A stretch of DNA of 17,801 bases from an uncultured Hungatella sp. (GCA_910586845.1 CAJUJV010000007.1:1-17801), one strand, 5' to 3'. Shown: positions 6,592-14,161, counted from the first letter of the stretch. A program made the numbers and translations. Notes: generated by a model from the sequence alone, not told the origin.

Positions 6592-8673
6592 TCACACCAG
6601 ACAGCACTCGGGATCCAGCATCCCTTCTGTCTTTATGGTCCCGTCTGCCTTCACGGTGATCCTGGTTATACCCTTCTCAAAGTCGATCTTCCGGCTGACG
6701 CCGTCATCGTGGTACAGCTCGCAGACTGCCTCTGTCTTCACAAAATGCAGCAGGTTCAGCCTGGACATATCCACTTCCTCCACACAGCAGCCGCCCTGTG
6801 ACATGGGTACCACCTGGTCCGGGCGTACAAATACCAGGACTTCATTGAGCTCCGCCCTTACATAATGATGGCCTGCAGGCAGGATCTCCTGATCCATGGA
6901 ATCCAGGCTTCTCATGCGGTAGAGTTTCATCTCCTCAGGCAGATACACATACCGGCCTCTGGCATTCTGACGGTAGACCGGGGCAATCATCATGGCTTCT
7001 CCCACCATCAGCTGATCCTCCACCTCTGCCGCACTCCGGTCTTCAGGATACAGGAAAGCAAGAGGCAGAAACATCATATCTCCTGTGACGGCCGCTTTCA
7101 TGAATTCACTGTAGATGTAGGGCAGAAGGCCGTACCGGAGTCCGATCACATTCCGGAAGTCCTCTGTATGCCCGAACTGATAAAACTCCTGGCGTCTGGT
7201 TGTTCTGGCCGAATGGTTTCTCATAAGAGGGGTAAAGATCCCCAGCTCCAGCCACCGCAGCAGCAGATCCTCGGTGACATTGGCGCCGAAGCCTCCCAGG
7301 TCCGCCCCTGTGTAGAGAAATCCGCACATATTCAGCCCCGGAAGCATCTGCAGGTTCATCAGCACATGAGACCACCAGGAACAGTTGTCCCCTGTCCATA
7401 CGCCGCCGTACCGGTGCATGCCGATGTAGGAGGCCCGGGAGAACATCAGAATTCTCTCGCCCGGCTTCAGTTTCTCAAAAGCCTCCCCCGCGGCTCTGGT
7501 CATATTATATCCGTACAGATTGTGGACTCTGTCATGACGGACTCTCTCCCCTCTGTACTGATGGTAAAACGTCTCATAGTCCTCTTTCCTGTTGGCGATG
7601 CCCAGTACCAGATTCTTCATTCCGAAAAATGACTTGATATCCAGCTCCTGGTTCCCGTAGTCCTCCAGTTTCCGAAAAACCTCATCCAGATTGTCTTCCC
7701 CGTAAAACAGGGCCGGCTCATTCATGTCGTTCCAGAAACCGTCGATGCCCTGATCCAGAAGAAAGCTGTACTTCTGACCGAACCACTCCCTGGCTTTCTC
7801 ATTGAGCATGTCGGGAAAATGGACCCGGCCCGGCCAGACGCCTCCCACAAACTCGGTGCCATCCTCCTTTTTACAGAAGTATCCTTCCTTCATGCCTTCC
7901 TCATATACGGGATACCCTTCCTCGATCTTCACTCCTGCATCGATAATGGGAACCAGATGGATCTTCTCCTCTTTCATCTCACGGACAAACCGGGGGAAGT
8001 CGGGAAAAGTCTCCTCATTGACCGTAAAATCCTTATATCGCTCCATATAGTCGATATCCATGTACACACTGTCCAGAGGAACCCCTTTTTCTCTGTGCTC
8101 CCGGACTACCTGGCGGATGTCATCCGCACTGAGATACCCCCACCGGCTCTGTCCGTATCCGAAAGCCCATCTGGGAGGGATGTAGCTTCTGCCGATAGCC
8201 CTGCGGAACTCCTTCACCATTTCCCTTACATTTTCCCCCTCCAGGATATACAGGACAAACCCTCCGGGAGACACCGTGATCTTCATGCCGTCTCTATTTT
8301 CATAGCCGAAATCAAATGTCACTTTCTGGGGAGCATCCACGAAGACGCCGAACCGCTCTCTGCCGTCCACGATAAAAAAATTGTGGGCCGCATACAGTTC
8401 CCGCCTGGTCTCCGTGTGGAGAGGATCATCGGTACAGTTGGATTCATAGATCCAGCCCCGCTTGTTGATCCCCCGGACATTTTCCCCAAGACCGTAGATG
8501 ATGTCCCGTTCCCCCATATCATAGGTGAGAACACAGGATTCCCCTTCGCTTCCCCCACTGACCGAAAGATAGGGGACTGATCCGGCTTCCTCAGCCGGTG
8601 ATCCCGGGGTAGCCCGGCTGTCTGTCATGGCCTCTGTTTCCAGGGGATTGCCGAATACAAATTTTTTCATCAT
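6592..8673 (-). CDS. Glycoside hydrolase family 31 (alpha-glucosidase/alpha-xylosidase type)
   Basis: A 693-residue retaining alpha-glycosidase. An N-terminal beta-rich region precedes the (beta/alpha)8 catalytic barrel, which starts near RWAFGYGQSRWGY. The nucleophile is the first aspartate of WNDMNEP (about D316); the acid/base is the aspartate in GGVWTGDNCSWW (about D429). The GGFGANVTEDLLLRW and RNHSARTTRRQEFY segments are also family-typical. The start at 8673 is taken because GGAGGTG lies just upstream; the reading frame extends 32 codons further up but without such a site. No signal peptide is present, so it acts in the cytoplasm on imported oligosaccharides. GH31 covers alpha-glucosidase, alpha-xylosidase, sulfoquinovosidase and others; the preference is not decided here. 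The gene sits alone with its own promoter. Confidence 0.92.
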   Translation of the reverse strand: MMKKFVFGNPLETEAMTDSRATPGSPAEEAGSVPYLSVSGGSEGESCVLTYDMGERDIIYGLGENVRGINKRGWIYESNCTDDPLHTETRRELYAAHNFFIVDGRERFGVFVDAPQKVTFDFGYENRDGMKITVSPGGFVLYILEGENVREMVKEFRRAIGRSYIPPRWAFGYGQSRWGYLSADDIRQVVREHREKGVPLDSVYMDIDYMERYKDFTVNEETFPDFPRFVREMKEEKIHLVPIIDAGVKIEEGYPVYEEGMKEGYFCKKEDGTEFVGGVWPGRVHFPDMLNEKAREWFGQKYSFLLDQGIDGFWNDMNEPALFYGEDNLDEVFRKLEDYGNQELDIKSFFGMKNLVLGIANRKEDYETFYHQYRGERVRHDRVHNLYGYNMTRAAGEAFEKLKPGERILMFSRASYIGMHRYGGVWTGDNCSWWSHVLMNLQMLPGLNMCGFLYTGADLGGFGANVTEDLLLRWLELGIFTPLMRNHSARTTRRQEFYQFGHTEDFRNVIGLRYGLLPYIYSEFMKAAVTGDMMFLPLAFLYPEDRSAAEVEDQLMVGEAMMIAPVYRQNARGRYVYLPEEMKLYRMRSLDSMDQEILPAGHHYVRAELNEVLVFVRPDQVVPMSQGGCCVEEVDMSRLNLLHFVKTEAVCELYHDDGVSRKIDFEKGITRITVKADGTIKTEGMLDPECCLV

Positions 8674-8773
8674 AGAAGCACCTCCGTTTTTTCTGACTGA
8701 TCCGTTTTCTTTTCCGCTGGCACCTTCCACGGCTCGGGACGGCCCTGGTCCCGGCCGCAAAATCAGCACTTTT

Positions 8774-8779
8774 ATTGTA
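8774..8779 (-). promoter_or_regulatory. Extended -10 promoter of the GH31 gene
   Basis: On the minus strand TACAAT (8774-8779) is preceded by TGG, forming an extended -10 about 100 bp before the GH31 start; the -35 region is poor. It lies just downstream of the dehydratase terminator, consistent with an independent transcription unit. Confidence 0.45.
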
Positions 8780-8801
8780 CCATAATTTTGGAGAAATCCA
8801 T

Positions 8802-8840
8802 AGAAAAATCAGGCTCCCCGGGCTGGCGGGGAGCCTGATT
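8802..8840 (-). terminator. Strong intrinsic terminator of the dehydratase gene
   Basis: A perfect 13-bp stem (AATCAGGCTCCCC / GGGGAGCCTGATT at 8807-8819 and 8828-8840) with an 8-base loop is followed on the minus strand by TTTTTC. It begins 13 bp after the dehydratase stop codon. Confidence 0.92.
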
Positions 8841-8852
8841 GCTACATATGGA

Positions 8853-10598
8853 TCAATATTCCAGATAAGCGCCCTTCATGGGACTGGCCGCATGCTGGCT
8901 GAACAGCCGAAGCACGCCTTTCTCATATCTGGGCCGCCTCGGTTTCCAGTTCTTTCTGCGCTCTGCAAGGATCTCATCGATCTCCTCCGGACTCTTCCTC
9001 TCACCGCGGATGCCGATAATATTCAGCTTCCGCTCCATGACGTCGATCTCGATCAGATCCCCCTCCTCTACCAGAGCGATGGGACCTCCGTCCACTGCCT
9101 CCGGGCTGCAGTGACCGATCACCGGCCCTGTGGAAGCTCCCGAGAAGCGGCCGTCTGTAATCAGAGCGATGCTCCGTCCCAGCTCCTTGTCGCTGCTGAT
9201 GGCCTCGGAGGTATAGAACATCTCCGGCATGCCGCTGCCTTTGGGGCCTTCGTAACGGATAAATACCGCATCCCCCTTCTGAACTTTGTGCTTCAGCACC
9301 GCATCCAGGCACTCTTCCTCACTGTCAAAAGGTCTCGCCCTGAGAACGGCCTTAAACATCTCCTTGGGACACGCCGTGTGCTTGATGACAGCTCCCTCAG
9401 GCGCCAGGTTTCCTCTTAAGATGGCGATGCTCCCGTCGGTTCCGATAGCCTTGTCGTAGGGACGGATGATATCTTCCCTGGTCAGACGGACATCATATCT
9501 CTTATTAAATTCCTGGAGCCATTTGTCGCAGCGCTCGTAAAATCCGTTTTCCTTCAGTTCCTTCAGATTCTCTCCCAGAGTCTTTCCGGTAACCGTCATG
9601 ACATCCAGATGGAGATGGTCCCTGATCTCCTCCATGATGGCCGGAACTCCTCCCGCGTAATAAAATACTTCTGCCGGCCACCGTCCTGCCGGGCGCACAT
9701 CCAGAAGATAGTGGGCTCCCCGATGGAGTCTGTCAAAAGTGTCTCCCGTGATCTCGATGCCGAACTCATGGGCAACTGCCGGGATATGAAGGAGACAGTT
9801 GGTGCTTCCCGAGATGGCTGCATGGACCAGGATCGCATTCTCAAAGCTGTCCAGGGTCACAATGTCCGAGGGACGCATCCCCGGAGTCACGGCCAGCTTC
9901 ACGGCCTGTTTTCCCGCCTGTCTGGCGCAGGCCAGAAGATCCGGGCTGGTGGCCGGCATCAGGGCGCTTCCCGGAAGGGCCAGGCCCAGGGCTTCCGCCA
10001 TGATCTGCATGGTGGAGGCGGTTCCGATAAAAGAGCAGGCGCCGCAGCTGGGGCAGGCGTTGCACTTGGCCCAGTTTAACTTCTCCTCGTCGATCTCCCC
10101 TCTCTGATACCTGGCGCTGTACATGCCCAGCTGCTCCAGGGTCAGCATCTCCGGGCCCGCATTCATGGTTCCTCCCGGCACCACCACCGCAGGAACATCG
10201 GCCCGGGCCAGCCCCATAAGATTGCCGGGCATCCCCTTGTCACAGCTGGACAGATAGACCGCTCCGTCAAAAGGAGTGGCGTTGGCGTGGATCTCGATCA
10301 TGTTGGCGATCATCTCCCGGCTGGCCAGGCTGAAGTTGATGCCGTCGGTTCCCTGGCTCTCCCCGTCGCAGATATCGGTGCAGAAATACCTGGCGCCGTA
10401 GCCTCCTGCCTCCTCAACGCCCTTTCTCACTTCCTCCACCAGGATATCCAGATGACCGCTGCCGGGATGGCTGTCTCCGAAAGTGCTCTCAATCATCACC
10501 TGCGGCTTGTCCAGATCCTCCGGTTTCCAACCCGTGCCGATGCGCAGGGGATCCAGCTCCGGAGCCAGCTTTCTCATTTTCTGACTTGTCAGTTCCAT
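8853..10598 (-). CDS. IlvD/Edd family dehydratase, likely sugar-acid (aldonate) dehydratase
   Basis: A 581-residue member of the iron-sulfur dihydroxy-acid / phosphogluconate dehydratase family. Visible motifs are TDICDGESQGTDG (about 74-86), SSCDKGMPGN with cluster cysteine C119 and K121 next to the metal site, CPSCGACSFIGTASTM (182-197) with a second cluster cysteine, GNLAPEGAVIKHTA, and RYEGPKGSGMPEM followed by ALITDGRFSGASTGP. The segment GDSHPGSGHL has glycine where some sugar-acid dehydratases carry a third cysteine ligand. Automatic annotation might say dihydroxy-acid dehydratase (ilvD). The neighbouring GntP permease and FadR-type regulator, and the absence of other branched-chain amino-acid genes, favour dehydration of an aldonate to a 2-keto-3-deoxy acid. 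The start is supported by AAGGAGA seven bases upstream. Confidence 0.85.
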   Translation of the reverse strand: MELTSQKMRKLAPELDPLRIGTGWKPEDLDKPQVMIESTFGDSHPGSGHLDILVEEVRKGVEEAGGYGARYFCTDICDGESQGTDGINFSLASREMIANMIEIHANATPFDGAVYLSSCDKGMPGNLMGLARADVPAVVVPGGTMNAGPEMLTLEQLGMYSARYQRGEIDEEKLNWAKCNACPSCGACSFIGTASTMQIMAEALGLALPGSALMPATSPDLLACARQAGKQAVKLAVTPGMRPSDIVTLDSFENAILVHAAISGSTNCLLHIPAVAHEFGIEITGDTFDRLHRGAHYLLDVRPAGRWPAEVFYYAGGVPAIMEEIRDHLHLDVMTVTGKTLGENLKELKENGFYERCDKWLQEFNKRYDVRLTREDIIRPYDKAIGTDGSIAILRGNLAPEGAVIKHTACPKEMFKAVLRARPFDSEEECLDAVLKHKVQKGDAVFIRYEGPKGSGMPEMFYTSEAISSDKELGRSIALITDGRFSGASTGPVIGHCSPEAVDGGPIALVEEGDLIEIDVMERKLNIIGIRGERKSPEEIDEILAERRKNWKPRRPRYEKGVLRLFSQHAASPMKGAYLEY

Positions 10599-10626
10599 AC
10601 ATATTCTCCTTTTCTTGTCCGTCTTT

Positions 10627-10745
10627 TAATCGAGAAGGGATAGACTTTTCCCTGCCCGCCGTACCGGGGCGGCCCCATTTCCTTTCCGCCACGTGTAATC
10701 GACCATGGGAAGATTTCTCCCTGCCCACCGCGCGGCCCCCGCACC
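10627..10745 (-). repeat. Imperfect tandem repeat in the dehydratase leader, about 69-bp period
   Basis: Two copies begin at TAATCGA (10627 and 10696 on the plus strand) and share TAATCGA, a GGGA-AGA-TT core, TCCCTGCCC, and a GC-rich GGCCCC end. Translated in the frame that stays open here, the copies give GGQGEIFPWSIT and GGQGKVYPFSIK, with several conservative changes. No known leader RNA is recognised. Confidence 0.55.
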
Positions 10746-10752
10746 GCCGCCA

Positions 10753-10783
10753 GGCGGTAATACTCTTTTCGGGGGTCTGCGCA
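10753..10783 (-). repeat. Dispersed leader repeat, copy 2
   Basis: Matches 6338-6368 at 28 of 31 positions. As with copy 1, on the minus strand it begins right after the U-run of an intrinsic terminator (here that of the GntP gene) and precedes the next gene by a GC-rich leader. See copy 1. Confidence 0.7.
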
Positions 10784-10784
10784 T

Positions 10785-10824
10785 AAAAAGGGGACAGGCC
10801 CGCGGACAGAAAGCCTGCCGCCCC
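10785..10824 (-). terminator. Probable terminator of the GntP permease gene
   Basis: On the minus strand GGGGCGGCAGGC (10813-10824) can pair with GCCTGTCCCC (10790-10799), with a small internal bulge, followed by TTTTT. It starts three bases after the permease stop codon. Incomplete termination could still allow read-through into the dehydratase gene. Confidence 0.65.
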
Positions 10825-10827
10825 GTT

Positions 10828-12183
10828 TTATGCAAAAAATGATATGATCAGGGCCACCACAAATCCGGTTCCGCCCACCAGGGTCTCCATGATGGTCCAT
10901 GTCTTCAGGGTGGTCTTCTCGTCCAGACCTACCAGGGATTTCACCAGCCAGAATCCGGAATCATTAAAGTGGGAGCAGACTGTAGCCCCTCCGGCCACCG
11001 CCGCTGTCGTACAGGCCAGGTAGATGGGAGAAAGCTCCGCGATCCCCGGCATGGCTGCGATGATACCTGCCGCCATGGTCATGGCCACTGTGGCAGAACC
11101 CACACAGATCCTCACCAGGGCCGCCACGATAAAAGCCACCACCACGATGGGAAGATTGGCGGAAGCCACCGCATTGCCGATAACGTCGCCCAGACCAGAA
11201 TACTGGAGCATGTACCGGAGCACGCCGCCGCACGCGGTCACCAGCAGGATCAGACCCGTAGGCTCCAGAGATTTGGTCATGATCTTCTCCAGCTCCTCCG
11301 TGCTGTAGCCGTGTCCGATTCCCAGAATCAGCATAGCCGCAACCGTAGCGATGAGCAGGGCCACAAAAGGCTCCCCCAGGAAAGACAGCAGAGGCTCGAC
11401 AGGAGCCATGGCGTCCACCACTCCTGCCACGGATTTGAAGATGATCAGTACCAGCGGGATCAGGATAATTCCCACAATGGAACCGAAGGAGGGAAGCTTG
11501 GACTCATCGATCTCCTTCTGATTCGCCACATGGTCAGGGACCGGAACAAAATATTTTTTACCGCAGATCGATCCCCAGACAGGACCTGATACGATCATGG
11601 CCGCCACGCCGCAGACGATGCCCACGAGAATCACCCAGCCCAGATCCACATTCAGCATGTTGGCCACCAGAATCGGTCCCGGAGTAGGCGGAATAAACGC
11701 ATGGCCTACGGCCAGACCGGCAAGAAGAGGAATCGCGTAAAACAGAGAAGAACGGTTGGTCCTCTTTGCCAGAGAAAAGGCCAGGGGGATCAGGATGATC
11801 AGGCCCGCGTCAAAAAATACAGGCATGGCGATAACCAGACCCGTGATGCCCAGGGCCCAGGCCGCTTTCTCGTCCCCGAACCGCTTTACCATAGTCACCG
11901 CCAGAGTTTGAGCGCCGCCTGACATCTCCAGAATGGCGCCGAACATGGAACCGAGACCTACCAACAGAGCGATGCCCTTCAGGGTGTTGCCGATGCCGTC
12001 GTTGACCGCCGTCACAATATCGCCAAAAGGCATCCCGGCTGCCAGACCTATGACCAAAGCGCCGATGAGGATAGAAATCATCGCATGAATCTTGAATTTG
12101 ATAATCAGCACAAGCAGCAGCGCCAGACCTGCCAGAGCCGCGATAACCAGCCTTGTGGGATCAAGCATAGCTTCATTTCCCAT
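10828..12183 (-). CDS. GntP family gluconate/sugar-acid:H+ symporter
   Basis: A 451-residue polytopic membrane protein, hydrophobic along nearly its whole length with about 12 or more membrane segments. It matches the GntP family in size and in segments such as LVGLGSMFGAILEMSGGA, MPVFFDAGLIILIPLAFSLA, AFIPPTPGPILVANML, and VCSHFNDSGFWLV near the C-terminus. It would import gluconate or a related aldonate. GGAGGGTAA lies just before the start. A consensus promoter and a palindromic operator candidate precede it; the FadR-type regulator lies immediately upstream and the sugar-acid dehydratase downstream, so it probably supplies the substrate of that enzyme. Confidence 0.92.
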   Translation of the reverse strand: MGNEAMLDPTRLVIAALAGLALLLVLIIKFKIHAMISILIGALVIGLAAGMPFGDIVTAVNDGIGNTLKGIALLVGLGSMFGAILEMSGGAQTLAVTMVKRFGDEKAAWALGITGLVIAMPVFFDAGLIILIPLAFSLAKRTNRSSLFYAIPLLAGLAVGHAFIPPTPGPILVANMLNVDLGWVILVGIVCGVAAMIVSGPVWGSICGKKYFVPVPDHVANQKEIDESKLPSFGSIVGIILIPLVLIIFKSVAGVVDAMAPVEPLLSFLGEPFVALLIATVAAMLILGIGHGYSTEELEKIMTKSLEPTGLILLVTACGGVLRYMLQYSGLGDVIGNAVASANLPIVVVAFIVAALVRICVGSATVAMTMAAGIIAAMPGIAELSPIYLACTTAAVAGGATVCSHFNDSGFWLVKSLVGLDEKTTLKTWTIMETLVGGTGFVVALIISFFA

Positions 12184-12218
12184 AATATTACCCTCCGTGA
12201 TTATAATGTTGTTTGATT

Positions 12219-12234
12219 CATAAGACGTCTTATG
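12219..12234. promoter_or_regulatory. 16-bp palindrome, likely GntR-type operator
   Basis: CATAAGACGTCTTATG is a perfect palindrome located between the -10 box and the permease start, where bound repressor would block transcription. The half-site GTCTTATGTA (12227-12236) recurs with one change as GTCTGATGTA (12280-12289), 53 bp away and just upstream of the -35. The FadR-type regulator encoded next door is the natural candidate to bind it; that link is inferred. Confidence 0.65.
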
Positions 12235-12247
12235 TATTTATGTGTAT

Positions 12248-12276
12248 ATTATAATCATTCTTGATTTTTTTGTCAA
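12248..12276 (-). promoter_or_regulatory. Consensus sigma-A promoter of the GntP permease gene
   Basis: On the minus strand a perfect TTGACA (12271-12276) and perfect TATAAT (12248-12253) are separated by exactly 17 bp. It lies about 65 bp before the permease start and upstream of the 16-bp palindrome, so tight repression would be needed to keep it off. Confidence 0.9.
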
Positions 12277-12313
12277 TATGTCTGATGTATTTATATTGTT
12301 TTCTGCTTATTAT

Positions 12314-12355
12314 ACAAAAAAACAGTGGATTTTCGTCTTAAAAAGCCACTGTTTT
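12314..12355 (-). terminator. Intrinsic terminator of the GntR regulator gene
   Basis: The arms AAAACAGTGG (12319-12328) and CCACTGTTTT (12346-12355) are perfectly complementary across a 17-base loop. Read on the minus strand the stem ends in a run of seven T. It lies about 90 bp after the regulator stop codon and separates it from the permease promoter. Confidence 0.8.
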
Positions 12356-12445
12356 GTGCATTTTTACTCATTTCGCATTTGCTGTTTCCATCGGGCCGGC
12401 CGTTCCGGGAGATCCGGAATCGAAAAAACATCAGATGTTGCGGTC

Positions 12446-13150
12446 CTATCTTCCGCTTTCTTCCATCAGCTTCATCAGCATCTGCCGGTTGTAGGTCAGG
12501 TGCATGATCATGGCGCATCTGGCGCCCACCGAATCTCCCTGACAGATGGCATCCGCAATGGCCCGGTGAGTCTCCAGAGTTTCCTGTTTCAGCTTTCTGT
12601 GTGTCAGGCTTCCAAAGGTGATCACCGCCGAGTCGATCAGTGGGATCAGCAGCTCCACCACCCGGTTCTGGCTGCACCTGGCGATATGAGTGTGGAACTC
12701 CACATCCTTCTGCAGGTGATCCTGCTCGCTGGAATAGAGCTCTTCCACCTGACGGCACAGCTCCTGAAGCCGCTGCTTCTCCTCTTCCTTCACCTTCTGG
12801 GCCGCCAGAGAAGCGATCTCCGGCTCGATCATCAGCCGCAGCTCAAACAGCTCCAGAGCCAGCTTGTACTTGTCCTCCAGACGGTTAAGACCCAGAGGAT
12901 CATCCTCCAGGGAACGATGGCTGATCACAAAAGTCCCGGATCCTCTGCGCACCTCCAGGATCCCCCTGGTGACCAGAGCCTTCACCGCCTCCCGAACCGT
13001 GCTGCGGCCTACGCCGAACTGCTGAGCCAGCTCAAATTCATTGGGGATCTTCTGGCCGATCTCCACAGGCGTCCCCAGAATATATTCCATAAGCCCGTCC
13101 TCCAGACGGGAACCCAGCTGCCTGCTGCCCATTTTTTCAATCTGATACAT
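12446..13150 (-). CDS. FadR-type GntR family transcriptional regulator
   Basis: A 234-residue regulator. The N-terminal winged helix-turn-helix (about 10-75) has the GntR pattern KIPNEFELAQQFGVGRSTV then REAVKALVTRGILEVRRGSGTFV. The all-helical C-terminal FCD ligand domain contains the ELRLMIEP entry helix, the metal-binding DVEFHTHIA segment (D-x3-H), and later histidines in THRAIADAI and MHLTYNRQ. FCD regulators usually sense sugar acids or other carboxylates. GGAGGAC precedes the start. It is followed by the permease and dehydratase genes and probably represses them from the palindrome at 12219-12234. The ligand is likely the transported sugar acid or its breakdown product. Confidence 0.9.
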   Translation of the reverse strand: MYQIEKMGSRQLGSRLEDGLMEYILGTPVEIGQKIPNEFELAQQFGVGRSTVREAVKALVTRGILEVRRGSGTFVISHRSLEDDPLGLNRLEDKYKLALELFELRLMIEPEIASLAAQKVKEEEKQRLQELCRQVEELYSSEQDHLQKDVEFHTHIARCSQNRVVELLIPLIDSAVITFGSLTHRKLKQETLETHRAIADAICQGDSVGARCAMIMHLTYNRQMLMKLMEESGR

Positions 13151-13170
13151 ACTATGTCCTCCGCAATCTT

Positions 13171-13199
13171 ATTTTATCCATTTTGGAGGAGATTTTCAA
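13171..13199 (-). promoter_or_regulatory. Promoter of the GntR regulator gene
   Basis: On the minus strand TTGAAA (13194-13199) and TAAAAT (13171-13176), each one mismatch from consensus, are separated by 17 bp. Transcription would begin a short distance before the GGAGGAC ribosome binding site of the regulator. No copy of the GTCTTATGTA half-site is seen here, so autoregulation is not supported. Confidence 0.7.
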
Positions 13200-13336
13200 G
13201 GGGGTTATGGCGGTATTCAGACGAAGGCTTCGATGAGCAGCTTGTCCTGTAAGATTACTTCAAAAATTCTGTTAAAGATCACCACCAGATTCCGTTCAGC
13301 TTTTACAAAACCAAACATAGCAAGTCTTTTGCAATA

Positions 13337-13999
13337 TCAAAACCTCAGCTTCCTGATATTCTGCAGCGTCTCCCCGTAAGCTTTCCCCTTCCCAAACAGC
13401 AGGGTGGTCCCCAGGACAAATCCCCTGACTCCCTTGGGGGCGTACTCCAGGATCTTCCCGGCGCTGCAGGCCCCGTCCCAGTAGATCTCAAACTCCATAT
13501 CCTCCTTCAGCGACAGAAGCTTGGTGATCTTCTTCCCCACATAGGGCAGGTACATCTGACCCGCGTTGCCCGGGTTCACGGACATGACCAGGACTTTCTT
13601 CACGATGCGCAGCATCTCCATGACCGTCTCCACGGAAGTTCCCGGATTGATGGCGATCCCCGGCACCATGCCCGCATTGATGATCTTCTGCAGGGTGGTG
13701 GAAGGATGGTACTCCGCCTCCGGGTGAATGTACACCGTATCGCCTTTGCGCAGGCTGCCCAGAAACAGGCCGATGTTGTTGTTGGGATGCTCCACCATGA
13801 GATGGACATCCAGGGGGATCTTGGTGGCGCTGGCTATGTAGCGCATGTCGTTTAAAGACATGGCGAAATTAGGGACGTAGCGCCCGTCCATGATGTCAAT
13901 GTGGAAGGAATCGATCCCTCCCGCTTCCAGGTCTTTTACTTCCCGCTCCAGATTGGCGTAGTTGGCGCACATCATGGAGGCCATAAGTTCGAATTGCAT
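13337..13999 (-). CDS. Pentulose/hexulose-phosphate 3-epimerase (Rpe/AlsE family)
   Basis: A 220-residue TIM-barrel epimerase. The metal and catalytic residues expected for ribulose-phosphate 3-epimerases are present: H33 and D35 in HIDIMDGRYVPN, H66 in DVHLMVEHP, and D175 in YWDGA. The MSVNPGNAGQMY segment corresponds to the phosphate-proximal MTVxPGFGGQ loop of Rpe, somewhat changed. The start at 13999 follows GAGGTG by seven bases; the frame extends 30 codons further but lacks a site there. It could act on ribulose-5-phosphate or allulose-6-phosphate, or supply a sugar-phosphate for the neighbouring surface-polysaccharide genes. The 5' end and spacer of this gene are duplicated at 14714-14831, and the tail of a transferase gene precedes it. 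Confidence 0.85.
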   Translation of the reverse strand: MQFELMASMMCANYANLEREVKDLEAGGIDSFHIDIMDGRYVPNFAMSLNDMRYIASATKIPLDVHLMVEHPNNNIGLFLGSLRKGDTVYIHPEAEYHPSTTLQKIINAGMVPGIAINPGTSVETVMEMLRIVKKVLVMSVNPGNAGQMYLPYVGKKITKLLSLKEDMEFEIYWDGACSAGKILEYAPKGVRGFVLGTTLLFGKGKAYGETLQNIRKLRF

Positions 14000-14027
14000 G
14001 TTCAACACCTCTTTCTTATACAAAATC

Positions 14028-14100
14028 TCAGATATGTATCCGCGGCGTTTCCATAATCCGCCCGCGGTTCTGGTCATCATCAAAATCAATCATCAGTTTT
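14028..14100 (-). pseudogene. 3' remnant of a second CDP-glycerol transferase gene
   Basis: On the minus strand this encodes about 23 C-terminal residues, with DFDDDQNRGRI and a final RIHI-stop, that line up with the last residues of the intact transferase (DFDDDQSCRRI, then EIHI-stop, at 14832). Its stop codon lies 28 bp before the epimerase start, the same gap as between the intact transferase and the epimerase remnant at 14803. Only the tail survives; the remainder is replaced by the toxin-antitoxin region. Confidence 0.75.
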
Positions 14101-14101
14101 A

Positions 14102-14130
14102 TTGACAATGTAATTAAATTTTATTACAAT
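14102..14130 (+). promoter_or_regulatory. Promoter and likely autorepression site of the toxin-antitoxin operon
   Basis: TTGACA (14102-14107) and TACAAT (14125-14130) are separated by 17 bp. An inverted repeat (AATGTAAT at 14107-14114 and ATTACAAT at 14123-14130, one mismatch) spans the spacer and -10, where an antitoxin dimer could bind and repress its own operon. Confidence 0.75.
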
Positions 14131-14161
14131 ATGTATATTAAATGAAAGTGAGGTATCCTTT

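Noticed and set aside
7819..8580. Plus-strand frames of about 250 codons opposite the GH31 gene
   Set aside because: They are complementary-strand shadows of a clear enzyme gene, with no domain or ribosome binding site.
8674..8769. 32-codon N-terminal extension of the GH31 protein
   Set aside because: The frame is open, but GGAGGTG stands directly before the ATG at 8673, and the extension contains the likely 5' leader just downstream of the promoter.
10589..10900. Frame of 103 codons in the permease-dehydratase gap as a protein-coding gene
   Set aside because: Its only start codons are inside the permease gene in a shifted frame and no ribosome binding site is seen. Kept only as an observation on the leader repeat.
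13222..13232. CGAAGGCTTCG inverted repeat between the epimerase and regulator genes as a terminator
   Set aside because: The stem is only five base pairs with a one-base centre and no T-run follows on either strand.
12242..13252. Plus-strand frame of 336 codons opposite the GntR regulator
   Set aside because: Antisense to a well-defined regulator and running through a terminator and promoter; no recognisable protein features.
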